From Runella sp. SP2 (GTDB taxonomy: Bacteria; Bacteroidota; Bacteroidia; Cytophagales; Spirosomataceae): a DNA stretch of 64,000 nt. The position numbers and the translations under genes are program-made. This document shows, one piece after another, positions 43,037 to 52,132 of this stretch. The number at the start of each line of letters is the position of its first letter. The stretch's first letter is position 1. The notes beneath the pieces were generated by a model. The model saw only the letters and a list, made by a program, of their open reading frames with translations, was not told the origin of the DNA and ran no database searches. Location: assembly GCF_003711225.1 (NCBI RefSeq), contig NZ_CP031030.1:1302001-1366000 (forward strand), in the 5' to 3' direction.

Positions 43037-45820
43037 ATGAAAAAACTCATTTCTATTTTCCTGGGGCTATTGGTGAGTCAATGGAGTTGGGGACAGGCAT
43101 TGGCGGTCAAACCAGAATTCCCTACCGCTGATGGTGAAGTAACCTTGACGTTTGATTTAACGCAAGCGAAAGACACCCGCAAAGCCGCCTTGATGAATCA
43201 AGCCTCGGGCTTGTATATTTGGGCCTGGGGTGGCTCGGATGTATCGAACCGCACGTCCGAATTTGGCCCCGCAGGCCAATCCAGTTTTTCACAACCTTAC
43301 GCGCCTGGATTGTTGACGCGGGTAAGTGATAACGTTTGGACGATTAAAATTACGCCTTCAAAATACCTGAGCGTGCCTGCGGGAAAAACGCTTCGGTGGA
43401 TGGGCGTATTGGTAAAAAACGCCAACGGCTCAGGCCAAACCGAAGACTTTTTGTTCAACTTTTATACTTCAAATCAGTTGTTTGTACGTTTCACTACCCC
43501 TACTGAAAAAACGCTCTTTGTCGATGCTAATTCTTCGCTACGGGTGAGGGCAAGTGCTTCTACTTCGTCTCAATTGACGCTTACGCTCGACGGAACAACA
43601 GTAGCTTCCGCCAAAGACACGGCTATTTCGACCACGATTGCCGTTGGAAATACACCAAATCAGCGGCGAACGGTAAAAATTGTAGCAAGTGCCAACAACC
43701 AAGAAGTTACTGATGAATTTTCGTTTACTGTTAGCCCTACGCCTGCGGTAGCGGCTCTTCCTGCTGGACTGAAAAATGGCATTAATTATACTTCGGCTAC
43801 GTCGGCAACATTGGTGCTATTTGCTCCCAACAAGAAGTTTATTTACGTTACGGGTGATTTTAATAATTGGGAAACGCGTACTGACTATTTGATGAATCGA
43901 ACCCCTGATGGGCAGACGTATTGGTTAGAAATCAGAAATTTAACTCCCCAAAAAGAATACGCGTTTCAATACTTGGTCGATGGCGTAATGCCGATTAGTG
44001 ACCCGTACAGCGAGAAGATTTTGGATGCCTTTAACGATAAATTTATTCCAGCCACGAACTATCCTAATTTGATGGCTTTCCCCGCGAAAGCCTTGGGAAA
44101 TAGCGCGTCGGTACTCCAAACGGCCCAAGTTCCTTACGTTTGGAAAACTACTAATTTCAAACGCCCCGCCAACGAAGATTTGGTGATTTATGAGCTACTC
44201 GTGCGGGATTTTGTGGATAGTCGCTGGTACAAAACGGTGGGAGACTCGCTCAATTACCTCAAGAAACTCGGGGTTAATGCCATTGAGTTAATGCCTGTTA
44301 TGGAGTTTGCGGGCAATGATTCTTGGGGGTACAATCCCATCTTTCACGCAGCCCCTGACAAGGCATACGGCACGCCTGATGATTTGAAGGCATTCATTGA
44401 CAAATGCCACGCCAACGGGATTGCGGTGATTTTGGACATGGTACTCAACCAAGCCGATTATGAGTTTCCGTACGTAAAAATGTACTGGGATGGCAATCGT
44501 CCGTCGGCCGATAATCCCATGTTTAATCTCCAAGCAACGCACCCGTTTAGCGTGTTTTTTGATTTTAACCACGAATCCGCTGCGACCAAATCATACGTGG
44601 AGCGAGTCAATGAATTTTGGTTGAAGGAATACCGTTTTGATGGCTATCGCTTTGACTTATCCAAAGGATTTACGCAGGTGAATTCGGGAAATGACGTGGC
44701 TTTTTGGGGACGTTACGATGCCAGCCGAATCGCCATTTGGAAGCGAATTTATGACCAAATTCGTAAAACCGACCCGACGGCCTACGTCATTTTAGAGCAT
44801 TTCGCCGACGACAACGAAGAAGCTGAGTTGACCAATTATGGCATGATGGTGTGGGATAACCAAAACGGTGCGGTACGCGAAGCCGTCAAAACTGGAAAAG
44901 GGAATTTTAACCGATTATCGTGGAAAAACCACGCAGGTTTTCAAAAACCAGCGGCCATTGGTTACATGGAAAGCCACGACGAAGAGCGAATTGTGTACGA
45001 CGCCATCACCAACGGCAGTGCTGAGGTGAAAAGCGTAGCCACGGCCATTGAACGTGTAAAGGCCGCCGCCGCGTTGTTTTTCTTAACGCCAGGGCCAAAA
45101 TTACTATGGCAATTTGGGGAATTGGGCTACGACGTGTCAATTGACCAAAACGGTCGGACGGGGGCTAAACCCATTCGGTGGGAGTATTTGCGGGATAATA
45201 AACGCCTTCAACTCTATAATGTTTTTTCGGAACTGATTCGCTTCAAAACGACGCAGGCCGTGACCAAAACGACAGATTTTAGCCTACAAACGACCGAAAC
45301 GATTAAACAGTTGATTCTGAATTCGCCAACGATGAAAGTACAGGTCATTGCCAACTTTGGACTTACCGACCAAGTCGTTGCGCTGCCCGTAGGTCGCTGG
45401 TTTGACTTTTTCTCAGGCGATGAAATTACGGTGACTTCTTCCTTGCCGCAATACGCGTTTCGGGCGGGGCAGTTTCATGTACTGACCTCCGAAAAAGTGG
45501 CCGTTACTTCACAAAATACCGTTTCGTGGAAAATACAAACGATTACCTCGGCAGAACCTTCGCCAAAAGAGACAACCCTGCAATTGTCGCCTAATCCTAC
45601 CCAAGATTGGCTAAACGTGGCGTGGGAGAGTGCCTACCGCGGGGAGGTAAGAATAGAAATTATGGATATGACAGGACGGGCAATTCGCCATTTTTTACCC
45701 CAGAAATTGACCAACCAAATGCAGCAGCGCATTTCGGTGAAAGAAGTGCCAGCGGGTACTTATTTCTTGAAAATAGCGGAAGGAACAGCTTCCCAAACCC
45801 AACGCTGGATAAAACAATAA
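43037..45820 (+). CDS. T9SS-exported GH13 alpha-amylase-family enzyme
   Basis: 927 aa. Signal peptide with Gln at +1 (WGQ). N-terminal beta domains (about 21-250), a CBM48-like domain with VTGDFNNWE near 271-279, then the GH13 barrel with DMVLNQ. Nucleophile Asp540 (YRFDLSKGF), acid/base Glu587 (ILEHFADD), third acid Asp648 (ESHDEER). Region I has DMVLNQ where His of the usual NH is replaced. A T9SS sorting domain starts near 848 (LSPNPTQDW, GTYFLKIAEG). Surface starch breakdown for SusCD. Last gene of the locus, 9 nt after susA; its stop nearly abuts the convergent neighbour. Confidence 0.92.
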   Translation: MKKLISIFLGLLVSQWSWGQALAVKPEFPTADGEVTLTFDLTQAKDTRKAALMNQASGLYIWAWGGSDVSNRTSEFGPAGQSSFSQPYAPGLLTRVSDNVWTIKITPSKYLSVPAGKTLRWMGVLVKNANGSGQTEDFLFNFYTSNQLFVRFTTPTEKTLFVDANSSLRVRASASTSSQLTLTLDGTTVASAKDTAISTTIAVGNTPNQRRTVKIVASANNQEVTDEFSFTVSPTPAVAALPAGLKNGINYTSATSATLVLFAPNKKFIYVTGDFNNWETRTDYLMNRTPDGQTYWLEIRNLTPQKEYAFQYLVDGVMPISDPYSEKILDAFNDKFIPATNYPNLMAFPAKALGNSASVLQTAQVPYVWKTTNFKRPANEDLVIYELLVRDFVDSRWYKTVGDSLNYLKKLGVNAIELMPVMEFAGNDSWGYNPIFHAAPDKAYGTPDDLKAFIDKCHANGIAVILDMVLNQADYEFPYVKMYWDGNRPSADNPMFNLQATHPFSVFFDFNHESAATKSYVERVNEFWLKEYRFDGYRFDLSKGFTQVNSGNDVAFWGRYDASRIAIWKRIYDQIRKTDPTAYVILEHFADDNEEAELTNYGMMVWDNQNGAVREAVKTGKGNFNRLSWKNHAGFQKPAAIGYMESHDEERIVYDAITNGSAEVKSVATAIERVKAAAALFFLTPGPKLLWQFGELGYDVSIDQNGRTGAKPIRWEYLRDNKRLQLYNVFSELIRFKTTQAVTKTTDFSLQTTETIKQLILNSPTMKVQVIANFGLTDQVVALPVGRWFDFFSGDEITVTSSLPQYAFRAGQFHVLTSEKVAVTSQNTVSWKIQTITSAEPSPKETTLQLSPNPTQDWLNVAWESAYRGEVRIEIMDMTGRAIRHFLPQKLTNQMQQRISVKEVPAGTYFLKIAEGTASQTQRWIKQ

Positions 45821-45821
45821 C

Positions 45822-47819
45822 TTAAAGGGCTTCGATGTACAGCGCATTGCCTTCGGTGGTGCGCTGTATTTTTTTGCCGTTGATAGTCACCGTAAACTGC
45901 ACAGGCTCAAAGGCTTCCGCAAACGTATCTTGGAATAAAAGCAACCGTTTGCCCGTTTTGGGATTTCGCCACACCTGCAACCACGGTTGATTAAACTTAA
46001 ATGCCCGTGCAAATTCCCCCGTATCGTTTTGCCAAGTGGCCTTTTGGGGTTTTTGAGTAGAACGTTGGTAGTCAAAAGCATAAGTTTCACGTACTTGACT
46101 GCCATCCAAAATGAGTTGATGCTTTGCAAATAGCTCGTGCGCTTGCACCATCGCCGCTACGCCGAGGGCATCTTTTCCCATATAGTCTTCGGCCACCGTG
46201 GGGCAAGCGGGCTGGTCGGGGCCTTGGTAATCATACACAAAATAGCCGCCTGTATTTTGTGAAACACAAGATAGATTACCGTTGATTTTGGCGTAACGAA
46301 GGGCTTGGTAGGGGTCGTAGGATTGGCCAAAAATCCAGTAGTTGGTATAAAAAACGCGGGGATTGCACAAGTGTACAAAAACCGCATCACGTACCAAATT
46401 CATGGGGTACATCACCCGATTGTCTAGTTGCCGAATGTAGCCTTTTGAGCCGTGTCCCACTTTAAAACGTCGGGTGTGGCTTCGGCGTGCGTCGGAAGGT
46501 TTGTCTTCGTACGGCCAGAAAAAATTGATGAATTTCACCGTTGGGGGAGCCGTGAGCGACTTGATATTTAGCATGTCGAGCGTGCGTAAGTACCAGTTGA
46601 TGGGTGCTTTCCAAACGCGGGCGGGTTGGTCGGTGACATCACTGGTATTGACAGTGCTGCTGGTATATCCAAAACCCGTCATAAGCACCACGGGCGAAGG
46701 CAGCTGTACTTGCTGAATGTCTTTGGGATGTTCGTGAAGTGCTAAATAATCATCAATTTTTTTCTTATCCGCACTCCAATTATCATTGGCGTAGCCATCA
46801 AGTTTAAAATTTTTACCCTGAAACGTGAAGGTCAGCGGGTCGCCAATCCACGAAAAAAAGAGCTTTCCGTGTTTTTTATAAATCTTGTCCGACAAATCGT
46901 ACATGGTTTTCCGAAATGCGGGGTCGCTCATGTCCCATTGCCAACCGTCAGCGGCGGGGTTGGCAGGTTCAAAATCGACGGCAAAGGTGGACGAAGGCAG
47001 TCGTTTGGCCAACCAATCGGCGGCTTGGTCGAGCTGACGGGCATCAAATTTGGTGATACCTCGGCGGTTTTGGGCTCGACTGTGGTTCATCAGTTCGAGT
47101 ACTTCGCCAGCATACAAAAGTTTAAAACGGTCGTCGCTGACGTTCCAGCCCACTTTTCGCAAATTAACCACGGGTTCATCGAGCTGTTTAGATTCCGAAC
47201 CGTATTTTTTTTGAGGAGGAAGGGAGAAAGCGGGAGTTTGTTTAAAAATCTTACTATCTCCCACGGGGCCATTGTTTGGCCACAGGGGTTGGGTGTAAGC
47301 CAAGACGGGCGAAGCTTGCTGCAACGAGTCTTTTACCCAAAATATCACCTCCGATACGGACGAATACTTGGTTTGCCCCGCCACCGTATTCGTTTCTGAC
47401 GTAAGCCATGCTTCCGAATTGATATTGTTGATTTCGGCGGTATATTTTACCAAATGAATCCAACGAGATGGCTGAATCGGCAAGTCACTGAGGCGTCGGG
47501 CGTCGGTGGCATTGACGCTGCCATTGAGGGAATAATAGGTGATTCTACCTTTCTCGGGTTTGGCATCATCGACGAGGTAGAGCCGTTGGTCATTGCGTCT
47601 AACAACTCGCAGTTGAAGCTGCTGGTCTTCGTAGTTTTTTGGGTCGGGTTCGTGCTCAAAATAAACGATAGCGGCTTGCGAACGCGGTAACTCGGGCAGG
47701 AGAGGAGCGGAGGACGTAATGACAGGCTCGGGAGAACTAAACAGGTTATTTCGTTGATAATAAACCATTAAGCTTACAATCGCTGCGAGCGTAATCCCTA
47801 TTTTAGCCATACGTTTCAC
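45822..47819 (-). CDS. Large exported protein of unknown function
   Basis: 665 aa, GTG start at 47819 overlapping the MerR gene stop (GTGA); ATG at 47810 is the alternative. One N-terminal hydrophobic segment (about 5-21). The middle third looks like a barrel-type domain: STFAVDFEPANPAADGW, KLFFSWIGDPLTF, VVLMTGFGYTSS, TVKFINFFWPYED. The acidic DFEP recalls glycosidase-like active sites, but no family is recognised and enzymatic activity is unproven. The C-terminal 90 residues are beta-rich. Third gene of a unit with an unknown protein and a MerR regulator. Confidence 0.6.
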   Translation of the reverse strand: MKRMAKIGITLAAIVSLMVYYQRNNLFSSPEPVITSSAPLLPELPRSQAAIVYFEHEPDPKNYEDQQLQLRVVRRNDQRLYLVDDAKPEKGRITYYSLNGSVNATDARRLSDLPIQPSRWIHLVKYTAEINNINSEAWLTSETNTVAGQTKYSSVSEVIFWVKDSLQQASPVLAYTQPLWPNNGPVGDSKIFKQTPAFSLPPQKKYGSESKQLDEPVVNLRKVGWNVSDDRFKLLYAGEVLELMNHSRAQNRRGITKFDARQLDQAADWLAKRLPSSTFAVDFEPANPAADGWQWDMSDPAFRKTMYDLSDKIYKKHGKLFFSWIGDPLTFTFQGKNFKLDGYANDNWSADKKKIDDYLALHEHPKDIQQVQLPSPVVLMTGFGYTSSTVNTSDVTDQPARVWKAPINWYLRTLDMLNIKSLTAPPTVKFINFFWPYEDKPSDARRSHTRRFKVGHGSKGYIRQLDNRVMYPMNLVRDAVFVHLCNPRVFYTNYWIFGQSYDPYQALRYAKINGNLSCVSQNTGGYFVYDYQGPDQPACPTVAEDYMGKDALGVAAMVQAHELFAKHQLILDGSQVRETYAFDYQRSTQKPQKATWQNDTGEFARAFKFNQPWLQVWRNPKTGKRLLLFQDTFAEAFEPVQFTVTINGKKIQRTTEGNALYIEAL

Positions 47820-48190
47820 GTTAATACCTCTTTCAAGTTTTCTAAATACGCCTTTACTGTTTCTAACTGTTCGATGGCCCGATTTATTTTATTACGCTGA
47901 CTTCTACCCGATTCTATCAACTGACGAGCGGCGGCCAATTGGTGCCCTTTGTATTCTACTAAATACACAATTTCGTCCAAAAGCTCAATGTCACCACGGT
48001 TATAAATGCGATCACCTCCGCGTTTTTCGGGGCGTAACATGGGGAACTGAGTTTCCCAGTAGCGTAATTTAGACGTATTTTCAAATCCATAACGCTTGGC
48101 TACCTCGTTGATGTCAGAAATTAATTTGGGCTCGGGATAAACGGGTCTTTCGCCCTTGTTTGGAAGCTTTTTCGACTTAGTTATTGCCAT
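47816..48190 (-). CDS. MerR-family HTH regulator
   Basis: 124 aa from the ATG at 48190 (MAITKSKKLPNK). MerR-type HTH: ISDINEVAKRYGFENTSKLRYWETQFPMLRPEKRGGDRIYNRGDIELLDEI, with the signature RYWE and wing RxYxxxD. A C-terminal coiled-coil dimerisation helix ends at LKEVLT. No ligand domain, as in the short MerR group widespread in Bacteroidota. Overlaps the upstream gene by 14 nt and the downstream one by 4. Confidence 0.88.
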   Translation of the reverse strand: MAITKSKKLPNKGERPVYPEPKLISDINEVAKRYGFENTSKLRYWETQFPMLRPEKRGGDRIYNRGDIELLDEIVYLVEYKGHQLAAARQLIESGRSQRNKINRAIEQLETVKAYLENLKEVLT

Positions 48191-48824
48191 AATATTGCAA
48201 ATAAGTGACCAATCGCTCAAAATTACTAAGCTCGGTTTCACTGGCAAACTTTAGGAGGTAATTTCGGTAGGTAGTTGCTAACTCAGTGTATCGCGGATTG
48301 TCGTTGAGTTTGGCCGCAATCAGCCCCTTGTAACAACGATGGACTTGATTGTAAAGGTATTTAGAAGGTTTATGCGCCTGACCGTTCAAGATTTGGTCGA
48401 TGTCGCTGAGTTTAGTGACGGAGTTTAAAAAGCTAAATCCTGAAAGGTTCATAAACTCCATGATGGAATCACAGGCATCGTTGAGGTCTTCGTCGTTCTG
48501 GATTTTATACCGAAAGTACTTGACGTTGTTGTAGTTACCCGTAGAAATAATAAGGGTATTGACATCGGCTCGAAAATCCATGAGGTTGACATTCAAAAAT
48601 TGCTGGGCAATCTGCTCAATCTGGTCATTACGGCATCCGATGTGCACTTCTACCCAGGCATCGGTATCTTTTTGGTATTCCGACACCGAAAAAATGACGT
48701 TGACAAACCCCGAAGGTGTATTTTTCCGAAACTGTTTTTTATCCATCAACAAATGAAATTCTGCTGATTCAAAAAAATCGTAGAGGGCATAATACAACTT
48801 AGCTTCGGTGGTTTTAATGCTCAT
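48177..48824 (-). CDS. Protein of unknown function upstream of the MerR gene
   Basis: 215 aa, no signal peptide. Mixed alpha/beta N-terminal half (YYALYDFFESAEFHLLMDKKQFRKN, FVNVIFSVSEYQKDTDAWVEVHIGCR) and an all-helical C-terminus. Not recognised. It overlaps the MerR gene by 14 nt, so the three genes 48824 to 45822 form a tightly packed operon. Confidence 0.7.
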   Translation of the reverse strand: MSIKTTEAKLYYALYDFFESAEFHLLMDKKQFRKNTPSGFVNVIFSVSEYQKDTDAWVEVHIGCRNDQIEQIAQQFLNVNLMDFRADVNTLIISTGNYNNVKYFRYKIQNDEDLNDACDSIMEFMNLSGFSFLNSVTKLSDIDQILNGQAHKPSKYLYNQVHRCYKGLIAAKLNDNPRYTELATTYRNYLLKFASETELSNFERLVTYLQYYGNN

Positions 48825-48979
48825 AGATAGAATAGTTTAAACGATAACCATTTCCTCACGGAACAAGTTTACGGTTTTGTTAAAACTATCCAAACGCGTT
48901 TTTTACATCGAAAGTACAACGACTGCACATTTTTTGAAGTTAGCCACCAAAAAAATGGCATTAATCAAGAGGGATGCCG

Positions 48980-48987
48980 TACTTTTG
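48980..48987 (+). promoter_or_regulatory. -7 box TACTTTTG before the TonB-dependent receptor gene
   Basis: Same octamer as at 4431 and 33985, 15 nt before the ATG at 49002, so the leader is very short. Confidence 0.5.
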
Positions 48988-49001
48988 CGAAAAAATCGAC
49001 A

Positions 49002-51362
49002 ATGAAGTCCACCTTAAAATCCATTATTTTACTTTGTGTTTTTTCTTTTGGTTTGATTATCAATGGGTTTGCCCAAAATACCCTCACCCAAACCATCCGA
49101 GGTCAAGTAGTAGATACCGATAACAACCAGCGATTGAGTGGAGTAAGTATCAAGCTCATTGGGACTGAAAAAGGTACATTGTCAGATACGTTGGGGCAAT
49201 TTCGACTGATTTCAGTACCCATTGGTCGTTATTCACTACAAATAAGCCTAGTGGGTTACGAAACGCTGGTTTTACCCGAAATTTTGGTAGAAGCGGGAAA
49301 AGAAAAGGTGATTACAGTTTCGTTGAAAGAAACGACCCAACAACTTTCAGAAACGGTGGTGCGGTCGGCTAGGCCGTCATCCCAAACCAGCCTTCAAACG
49401 ATTACCATTGAACAAACCCTGCGCTTTGCAGGTACATTTTTTGACCCAGCCCGTTTGGCTACGTCTTTCCCAGGGGTATCGGCAGCCAATGACCAAGCCA
49501 ACGGATTAGTCATTCGCGGAAACTCACCGACGGGAACGCAATGGCGCTTAGAAGGGGTCGAAATTGTCAATCCTAACCACCTCAGCAACGCAGGTACATT
49601 CAGCGACCGACCCACACAAACGGGTGGTGGAACCAATATTTTGAGTGCACAACTTATGGAGCGTGCCGATTTTATGACGGGAGCTTTTCCGTCTGACTAT
49701 GGCAATGTATTGGGTGGTGTAATGGATGTTCATTTGCGAAAAGGAAATGACCAAAAACACGAATTTACGGGCCAAGTGGGTTTAATTGGCGTAGATTTTG
49801 CCGCCGAAGGGCCGCTTTCGCGCCAAAACAAATCTTCCTATTTGGTCAATTATCGCTATTCGTTCACGGGTTTGTTGGCCATGATGGGCGTGAAATTTGG
49901 AGGAGAAGACATTCGTTTTCAAGATATAGCCTTCAATCTATCGTTCCCCACCAAAAAAGCGGGACACTTCACCGTCTTCGGAATGGCAGGAATTAGCAGC
50001 AATGTTTTCCAAGCCGAACGTGATACTACCTTGTGGAAATTCCAGAAAGACGGGTACGACATCGAATTTAAAAACCGAATGGGAGCAATGGGCGTTACTC
50101 ATTCCCTGAACTTGTCCCGAAATACCCTTTGGAAAACCACCGTGGCGGTGTCGGGTTTGGAAACGCGCCGCGAAGGGTTCCAATTGAACAAAGCAAATTT
50201 TGCCCGTACCCTGACCCAAGTAGATGCGTTTCGGAAAACCCGCTATTCGCTTTCAACGTCACTGACGCACAAAATCACGCCCAAAGTTCAGTGGAAAGAA
50301 GGGGTGATTATTACGTACCAACAAGATTCAGTACAAATTAGTAACGACGGCGTTTCAAAAGGTCAACTTGAAGGATTGATTCTTCAGCCGTATGTTGCCC
50401 TCTCAGGGACGTTGGCAACGCGACTTACTTTCCAAGCGGGGCTGCATTATTTGAATTACACCTACAATCAAACACAGTCGCTCGAACCCCGCATTTCTTT
50501 ACGTTACAGCGTTACGGGGCGGACGGCCTTCACGGCGTCGTATGGTTTGCATAGCCAACTCCAATTGCCACAGACGTATTTGTCACTTTTTAATTCGGAT
50601 GCACAATTGAATTTGTTCCCCAATAAAAAACTGGGCTTTACCAAAGCGCACCATTATGTGTTAGGCTGGGAACAGCAATTGACGGCTTTGCCCAAACAGT
50701 CATCATTGAAAGTAGAAGTCTATTATCAGTCGTTGTTTAATGTACCTATTGCCCAAGCCAACAGCCAAATCGCAGGTAGTAATTCATTTTCGGCGCTGAA
50801 TCTCATTGAAGGATTCACCAATGTGGGCTTAGAAAACAAAGGAACAGGACGCAATTACGGGGTGGAAGCGACCTATCAGCAGTTTTTGAGCAAAGATTTT
50901 TATGCGTTGGTTACAGCTTCTTTGTACAATTCAACCTACAAAGGTCAGGATGGCATCGAACGAAATACGCGTTTTAATGGTAACCATACCTTTAGCTTGG
51001 CGGCAGGGAAGGAGTTCCACAAACGTGCCAATCGCACCTTTGGCGTGAACGTTCGAGTGTTATGGCTAGGCGGTTACCGTGACTCACCGATTGATGCAGA
51101 CGCTTCTAAATTGGCTGGAAGAACCATTTACAAAACATCGGAACTTTATACGATTAAAGTAAAAGATTATTTCCGTCCCGATGTTCGTATTTTCTGGAAA
51201 CGTAACAAACCTAACTACACCCGTACGTGGTCGATTGATATTCAAAATTTGACCAATACTGAAAACGAAGCGTACAGCTACTACGATACTTACCAGCGTC
51301 AGATTGTCCAGCAATTCCAGTTGGGGATGATTCCAGTGATTAATTATCGCGTTGAGTTTTAA
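49002..51362 (+). CDS. TonB-dependent receptor with carboxypeptidase-like regulatory domain
   Basis: 786 aa. Signal peptide ends GFAQ with Gln at +1. CarboxypepD-like domain about 27-115 (IRGQVVDTDNNQRLSGVSIKL), plug (GLVIRGNSPTGTQWRLEGVEIVNPNH), then a beta-barrel ending in INYRVEF. Smaller than SusC and without a SusD partner, so siderophore, vitamin or peptide uptake is possible. Followed by coaX after 11 nt. Confidence 0.93.
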   Translation: MKSTLKSIILLCVFSFGLIINGFAQNTLTQTIRGQVVDTDNNQRLSGVSIKLIGTEKGTLSDTLGQFRLISVPIGRYSLQISLVGYETLVLPEILVEAGKEKVITVSLKETTQQLSETVVRSARPSSQTSLQTITIEQTLRFAGTFFDPARLATSFPGVSAANDQANGLVIRGNSPTGTQWRLEGVEIVNPNHLSNAGTFSDRPTQTGGGTNILSAQLMERADFMTGAFPSDYGNVLGGVMDVHLRKGNDQKHEFTGQVGLIGVDFAAEGPLSRQNKSSYLVNYRYSFTGLLAMMGVKFGGEDIRFQDIAFNLSFPTKKAGHFTVFGMAGISSNVFQAERDTTLWKFQKDGYDIEFKNRMGAMGVTHSLNLSRNTLWKTTVAVSGLETRREGFQLNKANFARTLTQVDAFRKTRYSLSTSLTHKITPKVQWKEGVIITYQQDSVQISNDGVSKGQLEGLILQPYVALSGTLATRLTFQAGLHYLNYTYNQTQSLEPRISLRYSVTGRTAFTASYGLHSQLQLPQTYLSLFNSDAQLNLFPNKKLGFTKAHHYVLGWEQQLTALPKQSSLKVEVYYQSLFNVPIAQANSQIAGSNSFSALNLIEGFTNVGLENKGTGRNYGVEATYQQFLSKDFYALVTASLYNSTYKGQDGIERNTRFNGNHTFSLAAGKEFHKRANRTFGVNVRVLWLGGYRDSPIDADASKLAGRTIYKTSELYTIKVKDYFRPDVRIFWKRNKPNYTRTWSIDIQNLTNTENEAYSYYDTYQRQIVQQFQLGMIPVINYRVEF

Positions 51363-51373
51363 AACGCATCAAT

Positions 51374-52132
51374 ATGGATACCACGAAACGCAATGCGGCC
51401 GTTGATGTCGGGAATACCTTTGCCAAAATTGGGTGGTTTGAGGGAGAAAAGTTGATGGATACGGTGTCAAAAATTCCGATAGATAGATTGGAAGAACACC
51501 TTCGTGTCAATCCGCCAGCGTATGCAATATTTTCATCAACAAGCCAAGATACCACAAAATACACCGACCTACTGCGTGAATTTGGTGTAACTTCGTTTCA
51601 GTTGACTCCCACGTTGCCGTTGCCAATCGAAAAGAATTACGACACCCCTAACACCCTTGGAGCTGACCGCGTGGCGGCGGCGGTTGGGGCTAAAGTACTT
51701 TTTCCCAACGACCATTGTTTGGTCATTGACATGGGTACTTGTGTCACCTATGATTGGGTAAGTGCATCGGGAGTTTTTGAAGGAGGAATAATTTCTCCTG
51801 GCTTTCGTATGCGATTTCAAGCCATGAACGCGTTTACTAAAAGGTTGCCTTTGATAGAAATCAGCTCAACCGACTTTCAGGTACCAAGTTTAGTGGGAAA
51901 AAGCACCCGCACAGCCATGGAAAGCGGCGCATTTAATGGCCTTTTGGCCGAAATACAAGGGTTTATCGAACGCTATCATTCCGAACGAGGTGAATGTCAG
52001 GTGCTTTTGTGCGGAGGCGATGCACCTTTGTTTGAAAATAGCCTCAAAAATCGCATCTTTGCGGCACCAAATGTAGTTTTAACGGGTTTAAATCGAATTT
52101 TACAATATAATATCAATTTACAAAATGCGTAA
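51374..52132 (+). CDS. coaX: Type III pantothenate kinase
   Basis: 252 aa. ASKHA fold: N-terminal phosphate loop DVGNTFAK, the pantothenate site NTLGADRVAA, catalytic-region DMGTCVTYD, GGIISPG and the late CGGDA. Phosphorylates pantothenate as the first step of CoA synthesis. Overlaps the outer-membrane protein gene by 8 nt. The remaining CoA step enzyme pair, coaBC, is at the right end of the window. Confidence 0.95.
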   Translation: MDTTKRNAAVDVGNTFAKIGWFEGEKLMDTVSKIPIDRLEEHLRVNPPAYAIFSSTSQDTTKYTDLLREFGVTSFQLTPTLPLPIEKNYDTPNTLGADRVAAAVGAKVLFPNDHCLVIDMGTCVTYDWVSASGVFEGGIISPGFRMRFQAMNAFTKRLPLIEISSTDFQVPSLVGKSTRTAMESGAFNGLLAEIQGFIERYHSERGECQVLLCGGDAPLFENSLKNRIFAAPNVVLTGLNRILQYNINLQNA

